From Bacilli bacterium (GTDB lineage: Bacteria > Bacillota_I > Bacilli_A > RFN20 > CAG-288), in the NCBI GenBank assembly GCA_900769965.1, contig CAAGIQ010000113.1:1-17999 (forward strand): a stretch of 17,999 bases of DNA, given 5' to 3'. A model generated the notes under the pieces. It had not been told where the DNA came from. It made no database searches and saw only the letters and a program-made list of their open reading frames with translations. This document shows positions 6,705 to 12,774 of the stretch, piece by piece (position 1 is the first letter of the stretch; each line of letters opens with the position of its first letter). A program made the translations under genes and the position numbers.

Positions 6705-7441
6705 TGAAACTTATCGAACAGGTTATTAAGAAAGATACTAAGCATCTTTTGTTTTTAGACTTGGAAGGAACTCAATTCGAACACGAAATCATCGCAATCG
6801 GAGCAGTTTTAGTAGATCTAGATGAAGAGAAGAGAGTTAAGGATGAGATAAAACCATTTAAGTGTTATGTAAGATCTAAGAACAACATCGGCTCTGTAGT
6901 TGAAAGACTTACAGGAATTCATAAGGAGACTTTGATAAATGAAGGTCTTTCCTTTTACGATGCTATGAGTAAACTTTCTTCGTTTTTAGGTAATTCCACT
7001 TCCGATTTAAAGATTTTAACCTATGGAACTCAAGACAAGATCATGTTGAAGACTAGTTTAACTATCTGGAACGACCATTCTCCATTTTTGTTTTCTTTCG
7101 TAAGCTATCTCATGCGTAACATCATCGATGTCGCTCCGTTTATTACCGAGTTACTTACTCAACAGAAATCTAATATCATCTCTTTAACTAATGCCAGAAT
7201 TGCTTTTGACGTTGAAGAAAGCGGAGTAGCTCATGATCCGCTTAACGATGCTATCGACTTATTTAATATCTACAAAGTCGTATCGAGCAAGAAAGATATC
7301 GTTAAGGAGTGCTATTTAAAATCGTTATGTAACTCTTCTACTATTCCTCAACCTTTAAAAAATTTAGTTAAGAAGCTAAAGGAAGAAGGGAAAGTAGACT
7401 ATAACGATTTAGAGAAAGAGGTGGATAAATATTTAAGATGA
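6704..7441 (+). CDS. DEDDh-type 3'-5' exonuclease family protein
   Basis: 245-residue protein of the RNase T/DnaQ exonuclease superfamily. The four acidic residues and the general base can be placed: D19 and E21 in FLDLEGTQFEHEIIAIGAV, D111 in LTYGTQDK, H177 and D182 in HDPLNDAIDLF. The spacing between the first and second motif and the HxxxxD form fit the DEDDh subgroup that includes KapD/ERI-1-like proteins. The C-terminal 60 residues are helical, lysine-rich and not recognised. It starts inside the marR stop (TAATG) with only a weak AAGAAAAG upstream, so translation is probably coupled, and its stop overlaps the recU start as ATGA. DNA or RNA as substrate cannot be read from the sequence; the recU link favours a nucleic-acid repair role (inference). 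Confidence 0.8.
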   Translation: MKLIEQVIKKDTKHLLFLDLEGTQFEHEIIAIGAVLVDLDEEKRVKDEIKPFKCYVRSKNNIGSVVERLTGIHKETLINEGLSFYDAMSKLSSFLGNSTSDLKILTYGTQDKIMLKTSLTIWNDHSPFLFSFVSYLMRNIIDVAPFITELLTQQKSNIISLTNARIAFDVEESGVAHDPLNDAIDLFNIYKVVSSKKDIVKECYLKSLCNSSTIPQPLKNLVKKLKEEGKVDYNDLEKEVDKYLR

Positions 7442-8016
7442 TACGTTATCCAGATGGGAGAGAATATACTCCAAAAACTACCAAGAACAACAAGCGGACC
7501 TTAAACAATGGCAATCTTGCGAATAGAGGTATGGGATTAGAGAGCGATATAACTCTTTCCTCGAATTTTTATAATGATAACAACATCGCTTTAATATATA
7601 AAAGACCAACTCCAGTTAAAGTATTAAAAATCGATAAATCTGGCAAGGTAGTAGAAGGTTATTTTGAAGCTAAATCTACTACCGATTACAACGGGATATA
7701 TAAAGGCAGATATGTCGATTTTGAAGCTAAGGAGACATATTCTACCACTTCTTTTCCAATCTCAAATATTAGAGATCAACAGCTAACACATCTAGAAGGT
7801 GTTATTAAGCAAGGAGGAATAGGTTTCTTCATCATTAGATTTAAAACTCTAAACGAAACTTATTTTCTCGACGCTAGATACATATTGGAGTTTATCAAGA
7901 CCAACTCTAGAAAAAGCATACCTATCGCTTTTGTAAAAGAGAAAGGAATTCTTTTAAAAGAAGGTTATGCTCCACGCTTAGATTACATAAAAGTAATCGA
8001 AGATTTATATTTTTAA
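7438..8016 (+). CDS. recU: Holliday junction resolvase RecU
   Basis: Structure-specific nuclease that resolves four-way junctions in Gram-positive bacteria and also modulates RecA. The 192-residue product begins MIRYPDGREYTP, has NRGMGLE at about 29-35, and carries the catalytic block TTDYNGIYKGRYVDFEAKET (81-100) with D83, E96 and K98 of the PD-(D/E)XK site intact, followed by YAPRLDYI near the C-terminus. These match Bacillus RecU closely. It overlaps the exonuclease gene by 4 nt (ATGA). Directly downstream are gpsB and RNase P RNA, the same neighbourhood as in Bacillus subtilis, although the usual partner ponA is not next to it here. Confidence 0.97.
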   Translation: MIRYPDGREYTPKTTKNNKRTLNNGNLANRGMGLESDITLSSNFYNDNNIALIYKRPTPVKVLKIDKSGKVVEGYFEAKSTTDYNGIYKGRYVDFEAKETYSTTSFPISNIRDQQLTHLEGVIKQGGIGFFIIRFKTLNETYFLDARYILEFIKTNSRKSIPIAFVKEKGILLKEGYAPRLDYIKVIEDLYF

Positions 8017-8047
8017 AAGTAAATATCTTAATTATATATTAAATTTA

Positions 8048-8056
8048 TATTATACT
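8048..8056 (+). promoter_or_regulatory. Probable -10 region of gpsB-rnpB
   Basis: Overlapping -10-like hexamers TATTAT (8048-8053) and TATACT (8051-8056) sit upstream of the Shine-Dalgarno TAGGAGG (8064-8070) and the gpsB ATG at 8079. The -35 is poor (TTAATT at 8028-8033). A perfect TATAAT at 8059-8064 is too close to be the -10 for gpsB since its transcript would lack the Shine-Dalgarno. Confidence 0.4.
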
Positions 8057-8078
8057 TTTATAATAGGAGGTAAGAAAG

Positions 8079-8438
8079 ATGAGACCAGTATTAAAATTAG
8101 ATTCTAACAAGATACTTCACAAGCAGTTTGAAGGTACTAAACCAGGATATAACTCACTTCAAGTAGACACCTTCTTAGATACGGTTATTCAAGACTATGA
8201 AGTCATGGAAAACTATATCGATCAAGCGGAAAGAAAGATTCAAGATTTAGAAAGGCAAGCGACGATTGCTAACGAACAACTTTCGCGAATCGAAGCTCAA
8301 AATGCAGTGTTAGATGAGAAATTAAAAAATATCTCTGAAAACGACAACGCTTCCTTGTCAAACTTGGATTTATTAAAACGTATATCCGCGTTAGAGCAAG
8401 CTCTATTCAAAGCGGGAATTAATCCAAATCAAATTTAA
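8079..8438 (+). CDS. gpsB: Cell-cycle protein GpsB (DivIVA family)
   Basis: Small membrane-associated adaptor that coordinates peptidoglycan synthases with division in Bacilli. The 119-residue product has the DivIVA N-terminal lipid/PBP-binding domain (KILHKQFEGTKPGYNSLQVD at about 11-30, then FLDTVIQDYE), a central coiled coil (about 40-83), and the short C-terminal GpsB domain LDLLKRISALEQALF that forms the trimer bundle. That C-terminal motif and the length mark GpsB rather than full-length DivIVA. TAGGAGG at 8064 supports the start. The mature RNase P RNA appears to begin within about 6 nt of the stop codon, so both are likely on one transcript. The recU-gpsB-rnpB order supports the call. 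Confidence 0.93.
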   Translation: MRPVLKLDSNKILHKQFEGTKPGYNSLQVDTFLDTVIQDYEVMENYIDQAERKIQDLERQATIANEQLSRIEAQNAVLDEKLKNISENDNASLSNLDLLKRISALEQALFKAGINPNQI

Positions 8439-8444
8439 AAATCA

Positions 8445-8792
8445 ATCGATCTAGGTGATTGCTGGTCGAAAGACTAGAGGAAAGTCCATGCTCGTACTTC
8501 CTGGAATGGAAGTAGTGATTATGCTAAAGGAAAAAATAACTTTAGGCAGGGAGGAGTCCCTGACGGCGGAGATGCTTCTAAACCTATTGGCATGAAGCTA
8601 TCTGTAACGCTCCACAGTGACGAAGCCAGAAGAAATTCTGGAGTGAAACGTTGGAAAGCCCCTTAAACGAGAAACCTAAATTATGGTAAGGGAGATCTTC
8701 TGAAGGAAACAGCTTAGGCGGAACTAAAGAAGGTAGGTAGAAATACTTAGATAAATTTTCACCCTCGACAAAACATGGCTTATAGGATCGAT
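8445..8792 (+). ncRNA. rnpB: RNase P RNA, Bacillus type (type B)
   Basis: Catalytic RNA that trims the 5' end of tRNA precursors. The 5' conserved block GAGGAAAGTCCATGCTCG is at 8477-8494 and the 3' block ACAAAACATGGCTTATA at 8768-8784. They form P4: AAG-U-CCATG (8482-8490) pairs with CATGG-CTT (8774-8781), leaving the universal bulged U. P1 closes the molecule by ATCGATC (8445-8451) with GATCGAT (8786-8792). CCAGAA-GAAA-TTCTGG (8626-8641) is a GNRA-capped hairpin. Length of about 350 nt and a Bacillus-like neighbourhood fit type B; ends are estimated from P1. I see no U-tract terminator between it and pgsA and no clear promoter between gpsB and it. Confidence 0.95.
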
Positions 8793-8822
8793 ACTCAACA
8801 ATATTAGAAAGAGAGGAAACTT

Positions 8823-9422
8823 ATGAATTTACCAAACAGATTGACTTTGTTAAGATTTGTTCTAGCCTTCATTTTGATATTTTTATATGTTTTCCCGTTC
8901 TCTTCTTTAGGAGTTTCTATTGTCGAGATTCCTACTACAGGTTTTAACGTTATCGATTTAGTGTGTACAATCTTGTTCATCGCTGCATCTATCACTGATC
9001 TTCTAGATGGCAAGATTGCTCGAAAGAGAAATTTAGTAACAAATTTTGGTAAATTTATGGATCCGTTAGCAGATAAGTTCTTAGTTAACTCATCTTTGAT
9101 TCTTCTAGCGGTTTATAAGTCAAACTTATTACCTGCTATCATAGTCATCTTGATGATCGGCAGAGATTTAGCGGTTGATGGCATGCGTTTTATCGCTTCT
9201 TCTAAAGGCGAAGTAATAGCAGCTAACATCTATGGAAAACTTAAAACAGTTGTTCAAATGGTTGTTATTCCAGTAATCTTCTTAAACGGTTTCCCATTTA
9301 ATTACTTATTAAAAGAATACACATTCATATTAACTATTGTCTTTGCTTCTATAGCTTTGTTCTTCTCCTTGTTATCTGGAATTATCTATATCTACAGAGG
9401 AAGAAAGTTCTTAAAGGATTGA
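8823..9422 (+). CDS. pgsA: CDP-diacylglycerol--glycerol-3-phosphate 3-phosphatidyltransferase
   Basis: Integral membrane enzyme making phosphatidylglycerol phosphate, the committed step to phosphatidylglycerol. The 199-residue product has the complete CDP-alcohol phosphotransferase signature D59-x2-D62-G63-x2-A66-R67-x8-G76-x3-D80-x3-D84 and about five or six hydrophobic helices (first about 8-27, next about 42-58, then 87-105 region and two more near the C-terminus). Length is normal. GAGAGGA at 8811-8817 precedes the ATG. The stop (TGA) lies 1 nt before the cinA start, so the two are co-translated; the pgsA-cinA-recA order is typical of Bacilli. PgsA rather than another family member is supported by the length and context. 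Confidence 0.93.
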   Translation: MNLPNRLTLLRFVLAFILIFLYVFPFSSLGVSIVEIPTTGFNVIDLVCTILFIAASITDLLDGKIARKRNLVTNFGKFMDPLADKFLVNSSLILLAVYKSNLLPAIIVILMIGRDLAVDGMRFIASSKGEVIAANIYGKLKTVVQMVVIPVIFLNGFPFNYLLKEYTFILTIVFASIALFFSLLSGIIYIYRGRKFLKD

Positions 9423-9423
9423 T

Positions 9424-9885
9424 ATGGAAGAAGAATTATTTACCTTACTAAAAGAGAAGAATTATCATCTATGCTCTATAGAATCTTTAACCGGTGGGAA
9501 GTTTGGAGCTTATATAACTTCGATTCCTGGAGCGAGTAAGATCTATAAAGGAGGGATGATAACTTACTTAAACGAAGTTAAAGAGAAGTTAGGAGTAAGT
9601 CATAAGACCTTAGAAACAAAAGGCGCTGTATCTTCTTCGACTGCCTATGAAATGGCGAAAGAAGGAGCGAGATTCTTTTCTTCAGAAGTGGCTATTTCCT
9701 TTACAGGGAACGCTGGACCTACCGCTATGGAAAATAAAGAAGTCGGCTTAGCGTATATAGGAATAGCAATTGATTCAAAAATCGAAGTGTTTGAATATCA
9801 CATTTATAAGTCGAGAGAAGAGATAAGAGACGAGTTAATTAAAGAAGGAATAAAAAAGCTCGTAGAATTGTTAAAAAATAATTAA
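9424..9885 (+). CDS. cinA: CinA C-terminal domain protein (PncC-type NMN amidohydrolase)
   Basis: 153-residue protein equal to the C-terminal domain of CinA, which in characterised members deamidates nicotinamide mononucleotide for NAD recycling. Family segments are visible in order: SIESLTGGKFGAYITSIPGAS, YKGGMITYLNEVKEKLGVS, GAVSSSTAYEMAKEGA, SFTGNAGPTA and EVGLAYIGIA. The N-terminal COG1058 domain that makes up the larger part of full-length CinA is absent, and no room for it exists, because pgsA ends 1 nt before the start; AAAGGA at about 9413 serves as Shine-Dalgarno. In many Bacilli a full-length cinA sits before recA, so this is a domain-reduced version in the ancestral position. The enzymatic role is inferred from the family. 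Confidence 0.9.
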   Translation: MEEELFTLLKEKNYHLCSIESLTGGKFGAYITSIPGASKIYKGGMITYLNEVKEKLGVSHKTLETKGAVSSSTAYEMAKEGARFFSSEVAISFTGNAGPTAMENKEVGLAYIGIAIDSKIEVFEYHIYKSREEIRDELIKEGIKKLVELLKNN

Positions 9886-9913
9886 AAAAACATCCGAAAA
9901 GAGATAATAATAT

Positions 9914-9923
9914 TTGGAGGAAC
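9914..9923 (+). promoter_or_regulatory. Shine-Dalgarno deciding the recA start
   Basis: TTGGAGGAAC with GGAGG at 9916-9920 lies 11 nt before the ATG at 9932. An in-frame TTG at 9914 overlaps this ribosome binding site and so cannot be the start. Confidence 0.8.
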
Positions 9924-9931
9924 TTATATCT

Positions 9932-10933
9932 ATGGAAGAGAAAGAAATAAAAAGAGATGCTAATCTAGATGCCACTTTAAAAGAGATTGAAAAGATGTTC
10001 GGAAAAGGTTCCATCATGAGACTAGGTGATAGACCATCGTTAGTCGAAGGTGCTATACCTTCAGGAAGCATGCTTCTAGATAACGCTTTAGGAATCGGTG
10101 GTTATCCAAAAGGTAGAATCATCGAAATATTTGGTCCAGAATCTTCAGGTAAAACAACTTTAGCCCTTCACGCTATTGCGGAAGTTCAAAAGTTAGGTGG
10201 AAGAGCTGCCTTTATCGATGCGGAACACGCCATCGATCCAGTCTACGCTAAAGCTTTAGGAGTCGATATCGATGAACTCATCTTATCCCAACCAGATTAC
10301 GGTGAACAAGCCTTAGAAATCGTCGATAAACTCGCTGAATCCAACGCTTTTGATCTTATAGTAGTCGACTCAGTTGCCGCCTTAGTTCCGAAAGCTGAAT
10401 TGGAAGGCAACATGTTAGATAGCACTGTTGGTGTTCAAGCACGTTTGATGTCCAAAGCTTTAAGAAAGATTGCTGGACAATTAAATAAATCTAACTGCTC
10501 AGTCATATTCATCAACCAACTAAGAGAAAAAGTCGGTGTCATGTATGGAAATCCAGAAACCACTGCTGGTGGAAGAGCATTAAAGTTCTACGCTTCTGTA
10601 AGAATCGATATAAGAAAAGCTGATGCCATCAAAGAAGGAGATGAAGTTTTAGGTAACTACGTCAACATTAAAGTAGTTAAGAATAAAGTCGCTCCACCAT
10701 TTAAATATGCTAAAGTTCAAATCATGTATGGAAAGGGTATTTCCCATACCGATGAACTAGTATCTCTTGCCGTCGATTACGATATCATCATGAAATCTGG
10801 AAGCTGGTTCTCTTATAAGGATGAAAAGATTGGACAAGGTAAAGAAGCTTGTAAGAAATTTATCGAAAGCCACTTAGATATCCAAGAAGAGATCGAAGCT
10901 AAGATCAGAGAAAAGATGGTCGAAGGAGATTAA
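9932..10933 (+). CDS. recA: Recombinase RecA
   Basis: Strand-exchange ATPase of homologous recombination and co-protease of the SOS response. The 333-residue product starts MEEKEIKRDA and has MFGKGSIMRLG, Walker A GPESSGKT (68-75), the catalytic Glu98 in DAEHA, Walker B LIVVDSVAALVP (142-153), and the L2 region NQLREKVGVMYGNPETTAGGRALKFYASVR. The C-terminal domain is present and the acidic tail is short (EKMVEGD). Everything needed for function is visible. No sequence resembling the Bacillus LexA box (CGAAC-N4-GTTCG type) occurs in the 46 nt upstream or in the cinA end, so SOS induction is not evident here; transcription probably comes from the pgsA-cinA side. It ends at a strong terminator. 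Confidence 0.99.
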   Translation: MEEKEIKRDANLDATLKEIEKMFGKGSIMRLGDRPSLVEGAIPSGSMLLDNALGIGGYPKGRIIEIFGPESSGKTTLALHAIAEVQKLGGRAAFIDAEHAIDPVYAKALGVDIDELILSQPDYGEQALEIVDKLAESNAFDLIVVDSVAALVPKAELEGNMLDSTVGVQARLMSKALRKIAGQLNKSNCSVIFINQLREKVGVMYGNPETTAGGRALKFYASVRIDIRKADAIKEGDEVLGNYVNIKVVKNKVAPPFKYAKVQIMYGKGISHTDELVSLAVDYDIIMKSGSWFSYKDEKIGQGKEACKKFIESHLDIQEEIEAKIREKMVEGD

Positions 10934-10943
10934 TTCAGTTATT

Positions 10944-10968
10944 AACGAGGTTTTTTACCTCGTTTTTT
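10944..10968 (+). terminator. Intrinsic terminator of recA
   Basis: Perfect 8-bp stem AACGAGGT (10944-10951) / ACCTCGTT (10957-10964), TTTTT loop, and a run of six T at 10963-10968. It begins 10 nt after the recA stop. Confidence 0.92.
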
Positions 10969-10971
10969 AGT

Positions 10972-11002
10972 AAAAAAATATGCTCGTTAATAACGAACAT
11001 AT
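10972..11002 (-). terminator. Intrinsic terminator of the small winged-helix gene
   Basis: Near-perfect inverted repeat of two 12-nt arms, 10978-10989 and 10991-11002, centred on one base. The single imperfect position (10983/10997) becomes a G-U pair in minus-strand RNA but a C-A mismatch in plus-strand RNA, and the minus strand has a run of seven T next (complement of 10972-10978). It therefore terminates the gene at 11012-11224. Confidence 0.82.
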
Positions 11003-11011
11003 TTAGTAAGA

Positions 11012-11224
11012 CTATTTTAAAATAATTATATATTTCTTAGTCACCGGATTTAATGAAAGGGTGTAATTACTCTTAGAAGTTAATAAGAAATTTTTGATTT
11101 CTTCAATGTATCTAATCGCCGTTCTAGCTGAGCAGCTAACTCTTTGAGTTATATCTTCTATATCGATTTCTTTTCCATGTATTAGTAAATCATATATCAA
11201 TAAAATAGACTGGCTCTTTTTCAT
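11012..11224 (-). CDS. Small winged-helix DNA-binding protein
   Basis: 70-residue protein consisting of little more than one helix-turn-helix: MKKSQSILLIYDLLIHGKEI (1-20), then DIEDITQRVSCSARTAIRYIEEIKNFL, where SARTAIRYIEEI is the recognition helix, and a short beta wing (YTLSLNPVTKKYIIILK). It resembles the N-terminal HTH_11/DeoR-like domain of WYL-type regulators, but the ligand-sensing WYL part is missing. The ATG at 11224 is chosen because GGAG (11231-11234) lies 6 nt away; a TTG at 11230 abuts that site. Its terminator at 10972-11002 and a possible promoter at 11246-11274 make it a one-gene unit. Target unknown; the palindrome at 11324-11356 upstream is a candidate operator. It could also regulate the phosphate operon next door, but nothing shows that. 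Confidence 0.7.
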   Translation of the reverse strand: MKKSQSILLIYDLLIHGKEIDIEDITQRVSCSARTAIRYIEEIKNFLLTSKSNYTLSLNPVTKKYIIILK

Positions 11225-11245
11225 TTTCAACTCCTAAACAAAACT

Positions 11246-11274
11246 AGAATATATCAAAAGAAACCTTATGTCTA
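11246..11274 (-). promoter_or_regulatory. Possible promoter of the small winged-helix gene
   Basis: Minus strand: TAGACA (11269-11274), 17 bp, TATTCT (11246-11251), with a start near 11239 and the Shine-Dalgarno at 11231-11234. An alternative -10 TATATT (11248-11253) overlaps. The match is moderate. Confidence 0.35.
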
Positions 11275-11323
11275 TGTTTTTCTACAAAAATGATTAAATA
11301 TTTATTAGATTTTTTTAAATGCA

Positions 11324-11356
11324 GTCAAAATTGGTCATTTTTTGACAAATTTTGAC
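11324..11356. repeat. Nested 33-bp imperfect palindrome downstream of phoU
   Basis: GTCAAAATT (11324-11332) and AATTTTGAC (11348-11356) form a perfect 9-bp inverted repeat; inside it GTCA (11334-11337) faces TGAC (11343-11346) on the same axis, so 13 of the 14 outer position pairs are complementary. The right half also holds TTGACA twice, 10 bp apart. It lies 25 nt past the phoU stop and 100 nt before the small winged-helix gene. There is no T-run right after it on either strand, so it is a poor intrinsic terminator and may be an operator. Confidence 0.7.
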
Positions 11357-11381
11357 ATTTAATAATGAAAATATACCATTT

Positions 11382-12023
11382 TTAAAAAATCTGCTTATCC
11401 TTGTGAAATCCGCGTAAAATATAGATTACCCACTCAGCAACATTAACAGCGTGATCGGCTATTCTTTCGATATATTTTGTTATCAAAGTTGTGTATATTG
11501 AGTACTCGATTGGGTATTTGTTTTCCTTGCTACCTTCGATTATTTCTTCTAGAGCTTCTTCGTATAACGCATCAACTTTATCGTCGTTTTTTATGACTTC
11601 ATAAGCTTGTGTCTCATCTCTATTTACTAGGGAACTAATCGAATCTAACACCATCTTTGTCGATTCTTTATAAGCTTCATCAAGCTTTTTGATGCTGACG
11701 TATTCATAATCTTTTAGCTTCTTAGCAAAGGCTTTGATGTCTTCAGCGTGATCCCCTAATCTTTCGAGGTCTTCAACTAGTTTTAAAATACCTGAAACCA
11801 CTCTTAAATCTCTTGCAAAAGGTCTTTCTTTTAACATGAGATTTAAACACATCTCTTCGATTAGTCTTTCGTTAGCATCGACGACATCGTCGTTGATCTT
11901 GTTTGCGGTCTCTTCATCGTAATGATAGTAAGTTGACATTGCTAGTTGAAGATTATCGAGAACTAATTCCCCCATCTTCATAGTGTAATTAACTAAGTTA
12001 TTTATCTCTTTATCGATATTCAT
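11382..12023 (-). CDS. phoU: Phosphate signalling regulator PhoU
   Basis: Cytoplasmic helical-bundle protein that couples the Pst transporter to the PhoR sensor and restrains phosphate-starvation signalling. The 213-residue product has two repeats of a three-helix unit, each with the metal-binding signature: ERLGDHAEDI near residue 90 and ERIADHAVNVAEWVIYI near residue 190. Length is normal. ATG at 12023 is preferred because AGGAAGG at 12034-12040 sits 10 nt upstream; a TTG at 12032 lies only 1 nt from that site. The start follows the pstB stop by 1 nt, so translation is coupled. It is the last gene of the phosphate cluster, in the usual place after pstB. Confidence 0.96.
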   Translation of the reverse strand: MNIDKEINNLVNYTMKMGELVLDNLQLAMSTYYHYDEETANKINDDVVDANERLIEEMCLNLMLKERPFARDLRVVSGILKLVEDLERLGDHAEDIKAFAKKLKDYEYVSIKKLDEAYKESTKMVLDSISSLVNRDETQAYEVIKNDDKVDALYEEALEEIIEGSKENKYPIEYSIYTTLITKYIERIADHAVNVAEWVIYILRGFHKDKQIF

Positions 12024-12024
12024 A

Positions 12025-12774
12025 TTAACCAAACCTTCCTGTTATATAGTCTTCTGTCTTCTTGTTCTTCGGCTCTTTAAATAGAATTGAAGTTTCGTTG
12101 AATTCTACTATTTCTCCGAGCATGAAGAAAGCGACGTAGTCTGAAATTCTACACGCTTGTTGCATGTTATGGGTAACTATAACTATGGTGTATTCCTTCT
12201 TTAATTCATCGATAAGCTCCTCGATTTTAGAAGTAGCTATCGGATCTAAAGCGGAAGTTGGTTCGTCCATAAGTATTACCTTAGGTTCCATCGCTATTGT
12301 TCGAGCTATACATAGTCTTTGTTGTTGACCGCCAGAAAGAGACAAGGCTGAATCTTTTAAACGATCTTTAACCTCTTCGTATAAAGCAGCTTTCTTAAGC
12401 GAATTTACTACTATTTCGTTAAGTTTAGCTTTGTTTTTAATGCCTTGGCATCTAGGTCCATAAGCGATGTTATCGTATATCGACATCGGGAATGGGTTAG
12501 GGTTTTGGAAAACCATACCGACTTCGGTACGTAATTCCATCGCATTAATTTTTGTTATATCTTCAGAATTGTAGAGAATTTCTCCTTCGATCTTGCAGTT
12601 ATCGATAAGGTCATTCATCCTATCAAAACACCTTAAAAGCGTTGATTTTCCACAACCAGAAGGTCCGATAAAGGCGGTTACCTTATTTTCATATATGTCT
12701 ATATCGATGTCTTTAAGGACGTGTTTTTCTCCGTAGAAGAGATTGACTTTTTTTACTTTAAATACTTCGTTCAT
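12025..12774 (-). CDS. pstB: Phosphate ABC transporter ATP-binding protein PstB
   Basis: ATPase subunit that powers phosphate import through PstC-PstA. The 249-residue product has Walker A GPSGCGKST (37-45), the Q-loop in VGMVFQNPNPFPMSIYDNI, the signature LSGGQQQR, Walker B VILMDEPTSALDP and the H-loop VTHN. The FQNPNPFPMSIYDN segment and the length are typical of PstB among ABC ATPases. The ATG overlaps the pstA stop as ATGA, with GAGGTG upstream as Shine-Dalgarno. It sits in the order pstS-pstC-pstA-pstB-phoU. Confidence 0.98.
   Translation of the reverse strand: MNEVFKVKKVNLFYGEKHVLKDIDIDIYENKVTAFIGPSGCGKSTLLRCFDRMNDLIDNCKIEGEILYNSEDITKINAMELRTEVGMVFQNPNPFPMSIYDNIAYGPRCQGIKNKAKLNEIVVNSLKKAALYEEVKDRLKDSALSLSGGQQQRLCIARTIAMEPKVILMDEPTSALDPIATSKIEELIDELKKEYTIVIVTHNMQQACRISDYVAFFMLGEIVEFNETSILFKEPKNKKTEDYITGRFG

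Noticed and set aside
8392..8405. Palindrome TAGAGC-AA-GCTCTA inside gpsB as a promoter or processing site for rnpB
   Set aside because: The loop is too short for a stable hairpin and it lies in the conserved C-terminal coding segment; chance codon choice is enough.
9420..9422. Mollicutes-type code with TGA as tryptophan
   Set aside because: TGA ends pgsA, dnaD, the exonuclease gene and pstA at natural positions, with overlapping ATGA junctions, and TGG is used for Trp throughout.
9780..9931. LexA/DinR box upstream of recA
   Set aside because: Looked for a CGAAC-N4-GTTCG-like sequence; only partial fragments such as CGAAGTGTTTG occur, too weak to call.
11342..11357. Tandem TTGACA at 10-bp spacing taken as promoter -35s or a Pho box on the plus strand
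   Set aside because: No plus-strand gene follows, no -10 at the right distance, the pitch is 10 and not 11, and the core is TTGACA and not TTTACA. Recorded as part of the palindrome instead.
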